Shown one piece after another: positions 33,001 through 39,961 of a stretch of 43,713 nucleotides of DNA. Under the pieces are notes generated by a model, which worked only from the letters and a program-made list of their open reading frames with translations, had not been told where the DNA came from and did not search any database. The stretch is from a virus. Within the stretch, counting starts at the first letter, position 1, and every line of letters begins with the position of its first letter. The stretch spans positions 1 through 43,713 of the IMG/VR virus record IMGVR_UViG_3300033995_000282; one strand, written 5' to 3'. Made by a program: the position numbers and the translations under genes.

Positions 33001-36000
33001 CACCAGACGATATTCTATTATTAAATTTAGCACTGGTTGGGTCATCGTTATAAAAATTATGATATAGTCTTGGATCAAGTTGTTGATGTGCATCTTCAAA
33101 ATGCATCATTACTGTTTTTGAAACCCCCGAACTTGCAGATACAGTAGGTGTTATAAAATGTTTTGGATCTACAAAATCATAATCTGTGCCAAACGCTCTT
33201 TCAACAAACCCGCCTTTATTTAATGCAGCAGCATGAATTGCTTGAAATTTTGACCAATCAACTTTTGATCCAGCCTCTAGTCTGGCAATCATTGCCTCAT
33301 ATACTGGAATCTCTTCTGGAGTTAAATTCATGCCTCCTATTTTGGTTTTTAATTTTGGTAAAATTTCATTAATTTCTTTTCTCATTAACCTGTCATATTC
33401 AACTGGAGACATTTGTTTTGCAATACCTGATGTTGATTGAGCAAAAAACTTTCTAGCACCACCACTAACACCGAGCAGGTTGACCATTGCTTGTTCTTCC
33501 ATTGATGGCATTTTTGCTGCATATTCAGTTTTTGGACCTGATGCCCTGCTAAATACACCAGCAGGACCTGTATCTGCTAAAACATTTCCACCAATATTTC
33601 CTGGTGCCAAGTCTTTATCGCCACGTAGAGTTGAAGCAACCAATTGTTTAATTGTTTGTTCTTTAGTAAATTCTTGTGGTACGTTTGCAATTCTTGGATC
33701 AACTTTAGATTCTAAAGCAAAATACCTTCTATGTCCAGTTGGGTCATTTGGATCTGCAATCAAAGTTAGTTTTTGTTGTGGAGAAACAAGACCATGAACA
33801 TCTCTAGCAATTTCTGTTGCTCTCATTTCTGCTAATGCTGCTTTTTCACTTACCATTGGTTTAACAAAAACCATATCTCCATTTGGTTTTCTGTAAACGC
33901 CTCCAACAGAAGAACTTGGGAAACTACGTCCAGTAGAAGGAGAAACTCTTTCACCAGGATTTGTAACTAGCATAGTTTTTGCTCTAGGAGACTTATAGGT
34001 TTCGGTTGCTATTTTATCAAGTTCTACTTGTTTTGTTTGTCTTTCTTGAGCCTTTTTTACATTTTGAGCAGGCATTCCAAGAAATGATTGTTGGGCTTTT
34101 CGTTTTGCAACAAATGCTTTAGCGTATTCAATTGATCCTGGACGCATTTTTGGCAATGATCTATCATAACCATTAAGCATTTTAGTTCCTAAACTACGTA
34201 AAGCAAAACCACCTTTATTTAACGCTGGTAATAATCCCCGATTTTCTTGTGCTGCTTCTTTATTTACAACAAACTCTCCAGGAGTTAACATTGCTGGAAC
34301 AGTATCCGTGTTTCCAGTTCCTGGAACAACTCCTCCTTCATTAAATTTTCTTGGTGTAAATCCTGGTCTCATCATTCCTGGACTTGTTCTAGCAAAATTA
34401 TTTGCTGCTACCACTCCTCTTTGATACGCTATTGTTAATTGATTTGCAGCCTGCGCTTCTAATAGAAAGGTTTGTCGTAATCTAGAATGTGCTTGATCTA
34501 AAGATGCTGCGACTGTTGTTGCTTCAATTTGCTCTGATGTCATATACTGAGTTTGATTGCCAAGCATTTTAGACTGCCCACCAAGATTTGCAAATCCTTT
34601 TCGCAGGGTAACAAATAATTTAATAATATTTGCTACTCCGTTTGCAACTAAACCAAATGTCATTAACAATGCAGGACCAACAAGACCAACAAGGCCAATA
34701 AATTTTACAATTCCACTTTTTACTCCATCACTAAGTCCATTAAATTTTTCAATTATTTTGCCAATAAACTCTACTATTGGGGTAACTGCTTTTAAAAATT
34801 GTTCTCCAATTGGTGCTAATGTTAATTTAAGATCTTCCATTGATTTCTTAAATTTTGTACCAGTTGCATCTTCTACTTTTTTAAGTTCTCGTTCAGATAA
34901 GATAGCAAGTTCTTGTACTGAGGCCCCTGATAATTTTAATGTTCTAGATGCTTGGGTTCCATCTTTAGTTATGTTTTGAAATAAAGTTGATAATCTTGAA
35001 AATTGAAATTTTCCAAATAATTGTTCAATTGCTCTTGCTCTATTTAAAGGGTCAAGAGTATCTAGTGCTTGTGCAAATTCAACAACGGTTGATTGAATGT
35101 CTCCTTTGTTTGATTCAACAATTCCATTGATATTAACGCCTAAATCTAAAAGAAATGCTGCTGCTTTTTTAGAAGGGTTAATCAATGATGCAAGTCCAGA
35201 CTTAAGTGCGTTAGCGCCTTCTGAAGCGTTAATACCACCTTCTTTCATGGCGGTCATAAAGAATGCAAGATCTTCTACATCTCCACCAAGTTGTCTAATA
35301 ACTGGGGCAGCCTTTGGAATTGCAATAGTTAAATCTTCAATATTTAAAACTGTTTGGTTTTCTACAGCGTTAAGAAAATCAATTTTGCTTCTTAATTTGT
35401 CTGCTTCAATTCCAAAAGCATTTGTTAAAGATATTGTTGTTTCTAATGCCTGTTCTTGTTCAACTCCTCCAAGAACTGCAAGTCTTGTTGCTTCTGCAAC
35501 CTGTGCTATTAAATCGGCACCCATTTTTCCTGTTGCTGCAGCATCTGCTGCAATTTGCATAGTTTTTTCAACAGCAACTCCATACTTAGTAAACTGTTTT
35601 GCTAATAATTCAACTTCTCTTAATGCTTTATTAGTTTCATCAGTAGTTGTAAACATTTCTCCATATACACGTTTAAATCTAATGGCTTGTTTTTCTAATG
35701 CCATAAATGTTTTTCCTGCAGAAACTGCCAACATGCTAAGTGGAACTGTGAAACCAACCATGAGTTGGCGACCTGCCCACTGAGTATTTTTACCAAAATT
35801 TAAAAGATTGGTCGATCCTTGTTTTAATAATTGATTTAGCAATTGTTGTTTTTGTGCTGCAAGAGCAGTTTTAGTAGCAAGATTATTCATGTCTAAAGCA
35901 AGTGGTTTTACGGCTATAGCCTTAATTGCACCATTTGCATCTCTACCCATTTTAATATATTGGGTTTGCATTGTTTTAACACGTTCTTCTGCTACCTTGC

Positions 36001-36340
36001 CAATTGTGTTAAACTCTGTTTTAAAAAGTCTTCCAAAAGATTTGGTTGCACCACCAGCATACCTAAAATATTCACGAGTTGAAAATTTATTTCGCTCTAA
36101 AGAATCAGTAAAGGCATCGCTAGAACTTTTAATATCTTTAATACTTGCTTGAAATTTTCCAGTTGCATTTACACTATTTATAAGATTGCTTGTTAAGTTG
36201 GCTTGAGCCCTTGCTGCCGCTTTGTTGCTTGTTGCAATTGCGTTATTAAACTGAGCAAGTTGTGCTTGAAGTGATTTTAGTTGTGCAAGCGCTTGAGAGG
36301 CATCAAGGTTAACTTGAATATTCGATTGTACATCAGCCAC
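27086..36340 (-). CDS. Giant tape measure protein with inserted domains (3084 aa)
   Basis: This protein sets tail length and is ejected with DNA. The N-terminal ~150 residues are helical; the TP901/PhageMin_Tail core lies at about 190-470 (AVEKTMQIAADAAATG, FFMTAMKEGGINASEGAN, RARAIEQLFGKFQFSRL). Four copies of a DTVPAMLTPGEFVVNK-type motif lie near 34212-34326, 32050-32130, 31860-31985 and 27297-27400. A kinase-like insertion spans about residues 790-920. Two Gly/Ala-rich hydrophobic stretches near 31000-31250 and 30300-30480 look like membrane-penetrating segments, with long coiled coils near 28000-29000. The start is GTG at 36340 with GAGGTG six to seven bases before it. Length is unusually large for a siphovirus. 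Confidence 0.93.
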   Translation of the reverse strand: MADVQSNIQVNLDASQALAQLKSLQAQLAQFNNAIATSNKAAARAQANLTSNLINSVNATGKFQASIKDIKSSSDAFTDSLERNKFSTREYFRYAGGATKSFGRLFKTEFNTIGKVAEERVKTMQTQYIKMGRDANGAIKAIAVKPLALDMNNLATKTALAAQKQQLLNQLLKQGSTNLLNFGKNTQWAGRQLMVGFTVPLSMLAVSAGKTFMALEKQAIRFKRVYGEMFTTTDETNKALREVELLAKQFTKYGVAVEKTMQIAADAAATGKMGADLIAQVAEATRLAVLGGVEQEQALETTISLTNAFGIEADKLRSKIDFLNAVENQTVLNIEDLTIAIPKAAPVIRQLGGDVEDLAFFMTAMKEGGINASEGANALKSGLASLINPSKKAAAFLLDLGVNINGIVESNKGDIQSTVVEFAQALDTLDPLNRARAIEQLFGKFQFSRLSTLFQNITKDGTQASRTLKLSGASVQELAILSERELKKVEDATGTKFKKSMEDLKLTLAPIGEQFLKAVTPIVEFIGKIIEKFNGLSDGVKSGIVKFIGLVGLVGPALLMTFGLVANGVANIIKLFVTLRKGFANLGGQSKMLGNQTQYMTSEQIEATTVAASLDQAHSRLRQTFLLEAQAANQLTIAYQRGVVAANNFARTSPGMMRPGFTPRKFNEGGVVPGTGNTDTVPAMLTPGEFVVNKEAAQENRGLLPALNKGGFALRSLGTKMLNGYDRSLPKMRPGSIEYAKAFVAKRKAQQSFLGMPAQNVKKAQERQTKQVELDKIATETYKSPRAKTMLVTNPGERVSPSTGRSFPSSSVGGVYRKPNGDMVFVKPMVSEKAALAEMRATEIARDVHGLVSPQQKLTLIADPNDPTGHRRYFALESKVDPRIANVPQEFTKEQTIKQLVASTLRGDKDLAPGNIGGNVLADTGPAGVFSRASGPKTEYAAKMPSMEEQAMVNLLGVSGGARKFFAQSTSGIAKQMSPVEYDRLMRKEINEILPKLKTKIGGMNLTPEEIPVYEAMIARLEAGSKVDWSKFQAIHAAALNKGGFVERAFGTDYDFVDPKHFITPTVSASSGVSKTVMMHFEDAHQQLDPRLYHNFYNDDPTSAKFNNRISSGVTIIGPEGYNQLTNALNGSNPKIPLGNISEPYPLTYKDAVKTKHALQARIRYDKILYDRAILEGAKKEEILKITSRQKLARIALAELVADARTIGKKPTPEKAWNSAISNRYGLTTAALEGEDPTRRGQANSIYAKKVRDFEHAIAPPPRGLGLRGNALRSHLQTVALSDWQETTDASGRKVPALLRDKSASAREKSFGSKLAMGSPKSNPGSRLGGILEEEIASRLTAIRNGRGNQEEHYQKIRSLLALSGRTFGPTGSLVLTKAREALATRSGIAFAFPYTTRRRSLGTPGYGEPETVPALLTPGEFIASPALAQKVGPALQYINAGGKIEQRSNGTIVPGTGNKDTVPMILSKGSFVVNKGSTEENKGFLQRLNKGGFVLRGEGNPFDNVGVYDPDQLETITPDMTPEQRKHTEQRNREIARRVRTTKVINKIDAIVEKTPIGEKHRAKQQQEEDRQKQEEDEIKRANQRAVDEIKDKDTIQKAEKELIKHKNKIKKIDYQIAEAKKAGDTDRLASLKRARENAVQERKNAGQAMNSARETARLNREMNSPQLLPQTNKDAKKDAKMQRREKGRQIGQRAGGAMMGASMAMGALSMAPGKTGEIAQTIMPIVGLASMVAPMIGSPLGAVVAPLAAFGAAVIALNVIFDNAQAAALKLGETTGTSTKAINQYAQFSNRVTGSEIQNRKRIEQASGLPIKPGKTTFGQAYVQTKEGQESIAAIGQTIINDKKGGREKATKDLSAQLITSVLSGALSSSEAQSIAANIGVQMKDHTIGMTVAAEIQGIFGKDGKDLLKEGVDLQVRLMADSSKNFTSKNSNFDKLNQQSEKGLSAFGTKTNVGGMVAAGAGAGAAIGAGIGSFIPVPVLGTAIGALVGTAVGGIVGGVGAFFANKKNVKKMGALSGAAIADAQGMFEQSKQLLDAHQEQYESKRQELILQNKIGEATKLQLKYEKERADLTAQTKSQREDFSKAYAGSTGTFRGSLDKGYKKALKSKYKGTADEAYVDAAITGMDDLKDKTFTKTDKKTGKQVTEKILTDEERGVLIAESMGGTLSPQAQSAITNQMSGQYQADAIDVVKNFGGQVATQAIGVTNAMNEGPNTALNERNKQEFMFELKTKGTDKEAQDFANLVQEFTQLNGPMKLDTEMEFFLKMPDEDKLKLANDLQKIKDTKKVKKIEFLSEVKISENAVDQKYLQGLTDEQAKIYLQTIKKVLTIDVATVVNSPEFQAWLKDKGKEHKGKDPGFQVEKYAEYMGNVKTEVAKAEGIGAPKPPGSGGSAKRDDRFDDMLKKLKLFQLASVKATGGLKELERVMNSKPKSGGSAWMKFEGTLGQIRKLAKKKVGKKETALVGGKQVSAEYQDLIENLSPEELQDPKILKKYGLQTDKKGKVTGLDEARVNVIEKGLVAGQTGQQVNDIVKNLQKQKNINEAVNKLRVSGMRYEEAINFVSTEGIAIAINKGEFTKEQVKNLVKLSEEQRKANFEQKRFTDVAQLDAAESQSKTLQMARMYIELQEKMIENEYVKEKTILDMQEGNNDYALELISRQEEKINESYDKQITALEEINRLREKENELTSKKMSIAAALSSGDMSAAATAMQDYREARIAQNARTRMEALQKAKENAIKSVTSPDGKSRTELEKLNQDIEQRRVDIENEIREKKIELDKITQTKMKLTRDQIDSAISTINLAIEALGPEAAKSYLKNIFTVLDGNAETTRQTVIKLNGDLDTFLAKMDKAREKAGKDPLLDNIPTPTPFTPTPPVGTPTGSGSLVTTPPAYNDDEGLYAGYNQDAETKATEAFLAAEKAKQDAIDVSLGRYFAGIDKKMPELKKPTTSTKNPVTAINYGNYLHLPIFKSMGGLIPKYMASGGLARGTDTVPAMLTPGEFVINRKATQEFGPLLSAINSPTFKTPEAMSSIKNLSGSQTEVNNSKTLYNYNLSVNVSNSNANPNDIARTVINQIKQIDNQRIRSL

Positions 36341-36359
36341 TCATAACACCTCTTCTTGT

Positions 36360-36677
36360 TTACATATTTAGTAAAGAACCATCTGGAAGACTATTTCCAG
36401 ACGCTGCCTCAACAATTTTATAAACTGTAGGCAAATCTAAGTTTTCCTCAAGGGCCTTTAGGTCTTCTGACAATTCAGGTTTATACTGTTGCATTGCAAT
36501 TTGAACACATTCCATAAGAATGTTCATTGATTTCTCGTTATCTTCTGCTACTGCTGCAATACCCTCAAACTTTTTCATAAAAGGACGAAGTAGTGAAATC
36601 TTTAACGGTCTAACGGAAACCTTTGTTCCGTCAATAAGAACAACTACATTCTCGTCTGTTTTTGTTGCTGCTGCCAT
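36360..36677 (-). CDS. Tail assembly chaperone, short paralogue
   Basis: A 105-residue protein directly upstream of the tape measure gene, the place of the G/GT chaperones. Residues 10-95 match the first 90 residues of the upstream 235-residue gene: VRPLKISLLRPFMKKF versus CSPLKIKYMREFMDIF, ILMECVQIAMQQYKPEL versus ILLECSRVCMKQYNPGL, and PTVYKIVEAASG versus NTLYDIVEIAAG. It lacks the C-terminal extension. It has an AGGAG site six bases before the ATG and an extended -10 upstream. It acts as the short G-like form. Confidence 0.85.
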   Translation of the reverse strand: MAAATKTDENVVVLIDGTKVSVRPLKISLLRPFMKKFEGIAAVAEDNEKSMNILMECVQIAMQQYKPELSEDLKALEENLDLPTVYKIVEAASGNSLPDGSLLNM

Positions 36678-36704
36678 TTCTTTCTCCTTTTGTTAAGTTA
36701 GTCA

Positions 36705-36713
36705 ATTATATCA
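36705..36713 (-). promoter_or_regulatory. Extended -10 promoter of the short chaperone/tape measure unit
   Basis: TGATATAAT (hexamer 36705-36710) lies in the 45-base gap between the two chaperone genes, 27 bases before the ATG at 36677. The likely transcript keeps the AGGAG ribosome site. No good -35 lies at normal spacing, so activity would rest on the extended -10. Confidence 0.5.
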
Positions 36714-36722
36714 TGAATACGT

Positions 36723-37430
36723 TTATTTTTTAGTTAAATCTTCATAATCTAAGCCCATTCCAATACCAAACCCTGCTCTTGCTGCATTAGGACCTTGCAA
36801 TGATAATACGTCATTACCGTCACTTGTTTGTCCACCACTAAAGACTCTTGCTTTCATGTCTTCCCATTCTTTTTGTCCCCTGCCACTTTCACTGTTTTTA
36901 TCTAAATCTACTCCTTGAATTGCTGCCAAAAACTTTTTTTCTTCATAATCTAAATCTCTTTTTGAAGACAAGGTTTGCATTAATTCTGGAATAGAAAGAG
37001 ATGCCTCTAACTCTTCATAGTTTTTCCATATCCCTAAAGTAAAAACTTCTGCTTCTAATTTTGCTAAATCTAAATCAAGCCAGCCTTGATCTTTCTCTTT
37101 GCCTTTTGATATTTCTTTAATTGGCGCCTCTTCTTCTTTTGTTGTTTGTGGCTTTATCTTAATTCCGGCTGCAATTTCAACAATATCATAAAGGGTATTA
37201 AGATCAACATGTTCTTCTAAATCTAAAAATAAACCAGGATTGTATTGTTTCATGCAGACCCTAGAACATTCTAATAAAATTTCAATAGATTCATCATCAT
37301 TTTTTGAACTTTCCATGCCAATAAATATATCCATAAACTCTCTCATGTATTTAATCTTTAAAGGAGAGCACTCAAGAACTTGATTGTTTAGTAATACAAT
37401 TTGAGATGTTTTAAAAACTTTTGTAGCCAT
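36723..37430 (-). CDS. Tail assembly chaperone, long paralogue (GT-like without frameshift)
   Basis: A 235-residue protein. The first ~95 residues are homologous to the next gene. Residues ~115-185 (FTLGIWKNYEELEASLSIPE, then SSKRDLDYEEKKFLAAIQG) resemble the T extension that other phages add by frameshifting. So the long form here is one continuous frame, and the short form is a separate downstream gene. The C-terminus ends GFGIGMGLDYEDLTKK. There is no Shine-Dalgarno before the ATG; TGCTAAAAT lies exactly six bases before it, so it may be leaderless, and it follows a strong terminator. Confidence 0.85.
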   Translation of the reverse strand: MATKVFKTSQIVLLNNQVLECSPLKIKYMREFMDIFIGMESSKNDDESIEILLECSRVCMKQYNPGLFLDLEEHVDLNTLYDIVEIAAGIKIKPQTTKEEEAPIKEISKGKEKDQGWLDLDLAKLEAEVFTLGIWKNYEELEASLSIPELMQTLSSKRDLDYEEKKFLAAIQGVDLDKNSESGRGQKEWEDMKARVFSGGQTSDGNDVLSLQGPNAARAGFGIGMGLDYEDLTKK

Positions 37431-37436
37431 TAGTTA

Positions 37437-37445
37437 ATTTTAGCA
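37437..37445 (-). promoter_or_regulatory. Leaderless-type extended -10 of the long chaperone gene
   Basis: Downstream of the major tail terminator the minus strand reads TGC-TAAAAT, then taacta, then ATG (37428-37430). A -10 ending six bases before a start codon with no ribosome site is the signature of leaderless promoters in Actinobacteria. It would explain how a gene just beyond a terminator is expressed. Confidence 0.5.
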
Positions 37446-37456
37446 TAAAACAACAA

Positions 37457-37483
37457 AACCCACTCCCGTTATGAGAGTGGGTT
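37457..37483 (-). terminator. Rho-independent terminator after the major tail protein gene
   Basis: A perfect 9-bp stem, AACCCACTC pairing with GAGTGGGTT, with a 9-base loop. On the minus strand it is followed by TTTTGTTGTTTTATG. It lies about 18 bases beyond the major tail gene stop and before the long chaperone gene, so it should limit readthrough from the abundant tail message. Confidence 0.85.
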
Positions 37484-37500
37484 ATTGTTTACTTTTTTAC

Positions 37501-38166
37501 TTAGGCACCGACGTAGTTAGTACCAGATCCATCATAGAAGGTACGATCAACGATCTTACCGTATGTTGCTGTTGAATCATCTGGAAGCATACGGAATGAA
37601 ACTTCAAACATAGAAGCCTCTTCACGCTTTGCTGAAACTGTAACTGCCTCAATTGAAAGAGCACGATATCCAACATATACACGCTCTACTGAGTCAGACT
37701 TGTCTCCATCACCAGTTCCTGGACCACATGCAACAAGACCACGCTCAAGTGGTACTTCTCCAATATCTCCTGCTGAGAGTTGAAGAGTACGACCTGCTGA
37801 TGTATTCTTTGTTCCAGTTAATGCTGCATCTTTTCCTGCGGTTGCAAGAAGTAAATTTTCTAATGTTGCTTCGGCAAAAGCGGTAGCAAGAGAAACTTGC
37901 ATTCCCTGCTTGTATAGTTTAGCAACGTCAAGAACCTGATCTACGGCTACCTCGCCGAAATCTGGTGTGAAGGTCAATTCAAGACCATTCATTGTATAGC
38001 CAACATTTGTAAAGTCTGGGTCTGCAGAAAGTGTAGATTTGTAAGACTCTGTAGCAACAAATGATGGAATTGCTGTTGCACCTGTTGGTGTAAGTTTGTA
38101 GTCTGCAACGAAAATTGCTGCTGCACCTACGATAATATTTGTAGACGTACCACGTGAATATGCCAT
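37501..38166 (-). CDS. Major tail tube protein
   Basis: A 221-residue protein rich in beta-strands, located directly upstream of the chaperone and tape measure genes, the conserved siphovirus position for the tube protein. FTNVGYTMNGLELTFTPDF (about 52-70), VDQVLDVAKLYKQGMQVSLA and the C-terminal VTVSAKREEASMFEVSFRML are typical of the tube fold in phages. AAGGAG precedes the ATG. It forms a single-gene transcription unit between an extended -10 promoter and a strong terminator, as expected for a very highly expressed protein. Codon use is more G/C-rich than that of neighbouring genes. Confidence 0.85.
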   Translation of the reverse strand: MAYSRGTSTNIIVGAAAIFVADYKLTPTGATAIPSFVATESYKSTLSADPDFTNVGYTMNGLELTFTPDFGEVAVDQVLDVAKLYKQGMQVSLATAFAEATLENLLLATAGKDAALTGTKNTSAGRTLQLSAGDIGEVPLERGLVACGPGTGDGDKSDSVERVYVGYRALSIEAVTVSAKREEASMFEVSFRMLPDDSTATYGKIVDRTFYDGSGTNYVGA

Positions 38167-38236
38167 TTTTAACTCCTTTTTTCAATTTTTTTTCTATATT
38201 AAGTTATCAAGACATTATTAGTGCCTTCTCTAAACT

Positions 38237-38245
38237 ATTATATCA
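38237..38245 (-). promoter_or_regulatory. Extended -10 promoter of the major tail protein gene
   Basis: TGATATAAT (hexamer 38237-38242) lies in the gap between the tail terminator gene and the major tail gene, about 70 bases before the ATG. The intergenic leader carries an AT-rich stretch and then AAGGAG. No -35 matches at normal spacing. The same motif recurs at six other places in the window. Confidence 0.6.
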
Positions 38246-38251
38246 GCCTTT

Positions 38252-38836
38252 TTATGTATAATATGGGGCTAGGTCATTTATAGTATGATAGTCATACTCA
38301 ATAATAAACTTATTCAAGGTAAGCCCACGTAGGGAAGATAGTTCTGTTAGGTCTCTAACTTCTTCTAGTTGGTAGACCTTTATGTCATGGAAATAGACAT
38401 TTCTAATCAAAGGCACTGATAAATCTAAAAGAGGAGTTTCTCCATCTTGTTTTTTCATTGTCCATCTATTTAGGTCTTCGGCTGCTGCATCTGCTCTATC
38501 TAGTAATTGAGATAAAATTGTGCTAACATCTAAAATTTTGCTGGGAGTTGAATATACATAATACAACAACTGCTCACACTTGAGAGGATACAAACCACTT
38601 CTTCTATACCTAATAAGTCTGTCATATTGAACAATTACGTCTGGCTGTGTATTTAATGCAATGCCTTCATCATCATATTGCGTTGGTATGTCCACTCTGT
38701 TTTTGCTTAAGTCATCAATTGCTGCTGCGTTAGATGGTATTGTCAAAACACTAAGGCCGTATTCATTTAATGCTGCTTGAATAAAAGCATTTATCCAAAT
38801 TGGTGGAAAGGGTAAGTTTATTATATCTTTTGCCAT
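38252..38836 (-). CDS. Tail terminator/completion-type protein (194 aa)
   Basis: A 194-residue protein at the position of the tail terminator, just upstream of the tail tube gene. It has PDVIVQYDRLIRYRRSGLYP (about 66-85), followed by LLYYVYSTPSKILDVST and a C-terminal strand VYFHDIKVYQLEEVRDLTEL. The alternating helix-strand form fits the ring proteins that cap the tail tube. The gene starts one base after the stop of the preceding gene. I base the call on order and size rather than on a distinct motif. Confidence 0.65.
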   Translation of the reverse strand: MAKDIINLPFPPIWINAFIQAALNEYGLSVLTIPSNAAAIDDLSKNRVDIPTQYDDEGIALNTQPDVIVQYDRLIRYRRSGLYPLKCEQLLYYVYSTPSKILDVSTILSQLLDRADAAAEDLNRWTMKKQDGETPLLDLSVPLIRNVYFHDIKVYQLEEVRDLTELSSLRGLTLNKFIIEYDYHTINDLAPYYT

Positions 38837-38837
38837 T

Positions 38838-39515
38838 TTACTCTACCTCCACATTAATGTTTGTAATCCAACGATAGCCAACTTCTCTACCCTTTGATTT
38901 TCCAATATTTGATCCTGCCCTTAAATTCTTTTTGTATACTTGTGGATTGCTTAAATGATCATAAATTCCAGAAGCCCTTAAGAATGTTTGTTTAAAATAA
39001 TAATTCATAAAGTTATCAAATGTTTTTTCATAGGAACCTTGAACCCAGTCTCCTCCAGGATTTGAAACATTGACTGGATTTTTTGTAAAAATTTGTTCTC
39101 CACCAACATTAAAAGAAAGTACAGAAGCGTTTCTCGGTTTAATCACAACTGGTTGACCATACTCCATAATTCTTGCCTTGTTGTAGAACGGAACCAAAGA
39201 ACCTTGCTTAATTGATGTTGATTGTTTGAAATCAGACTTAATAGACAATCCAAGATTGCTTACGGTATGTGTAACTTCAAAAAGTCTTTTAGACGCCATT
39301 CCAACCTTGCCCCATTCATAAACGTGGTGCATAGACATTGGATCCATTTTTGCATTTGCATCAACAAACATCTTTAATGCTTCTACTGTGTCTTTTCCTA
39401 AGTTATTTAAAAATACCGTTTTTCCTTTTTGTGCCCCTTCAAAAAATCCGAAAGAGTAATTAACAATATTATTCATCTTTTTCATAAATTTTTTATCATC
39501 AAATTTAACTTGCAT
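38838..39515 (-). CDS. Neck/head-tail joining protein (HK97 gp10-like position)
   Basis: A 225-residue basic protein in the head-to-tail connector cluster. It has a helical N-terminus (FDDKKFMKKMNNIVNYSFGF), a central IMEYGQPVVIKPRNASVLSF, whose 'EYG' element is common in gp10-type joining proteins, and an aromatic C-terminal part. Its ATG overlaps the upstream stop by one base. The likely role is in the neck where the tail docks; this is inferred from order. Confidence 0.65.
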   Translation of the reverse strand: MQVKFDDKKFMKKMNNIVNYSFGFFEGAQKGKTVFLNNLGKDTVEALKMFVDANAKMDPMSMHHVYEWGKVGMASKRLFEVTHTVSNLGLSIKSDFKQSTSIKQGSLVPFYNKARIMEYGQPVVIKPRNASVLSFNVGGEQIFTKNPVNVSNPGGDWVQGSYEKTFDNFMNYYFKQTFLRASGIYDHLSNPQVYKKNLRAGSNIGKSKGREVGYRWITNINVEVE

Positions 39516-39961
39516 TAGTCAGCCCCACTTTGATTTTCTGTTCTTCGTAAAACAACCTTATAATAATCTATTGTACCGAAAGGGTTTACAACTGGATCGT
39601 AGGTGGCAATTTCATAGATTGTGCCTTTTCCAGAACGTTCTCCAGAAGTTTCTTGATATATAAGTTCATCCATACTGTTTCTTATGTTTGTAATAATAAT
39701 GTTTGTAATTGAGTTATTATCTTTATTTGTTGATTTACGAATGTCATTTTTAATTCTTCCAATAAGCATGTTTTCATTTTTTGTAAAAACCTTTGCCTTA
39801 ATATCTTCTGCTAATGCAGTTCCGCCTGGAGTAAAATTAACAATAACGCTTTTGTCAAAAATCCAATTCTTTAAACCAGAGCCATACATATCACGCTCAA
39901 TAGTTGGATAGTATATATCTGCAATCATTGGATACAAAAAGTCTGTTGCTCCGCATGACAT
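39515..39961 (-). CDS. Head closure/stopper-type protein (148 aa)
   Basis: A 148-residue protein. The pattern ADIYYPTIERDMYGSGLKNW at the N-terminus and GTIYEIATYDPVVNPFGTID near the C-terminus, ending in strand YYKVVLRRTE, matches the small beta-barrel stopper proteins of siphoviruses. It overlaps the adaptor gene by one base. Position between the adaptor and neck genes supports head closure. Confidence 0.7.
   Translation of the reverse strand: MSCGATDFLYPMIADIYYPTIERDMYGSGLKNWIFDKSVIVNFTPGGTALAEDIKAKVFTKNENMLIGRIKNDIRKSTNKDNNSITNIIITNIRNSMDELIYQETSGERSGKGTIYEIATYDPVVNPFGTIDYYKVVLRRTENQSGAD

Noticed and set aside
34557-35783. Long plus-strand open frames (140 and 228 codons) opposite the tape measure gene
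   Set aside because: They are antisense shadows of codon bias in the tape measure protein, with no recognisable domain or start signals.
36714-36740. Frameshift at AAAAAAT near the end of the long chaperone gene
   Set aside because: A -1 shift there adds only about nine codons before a stop in the gap and does not join the second chaperone, so it would give no classical long form.
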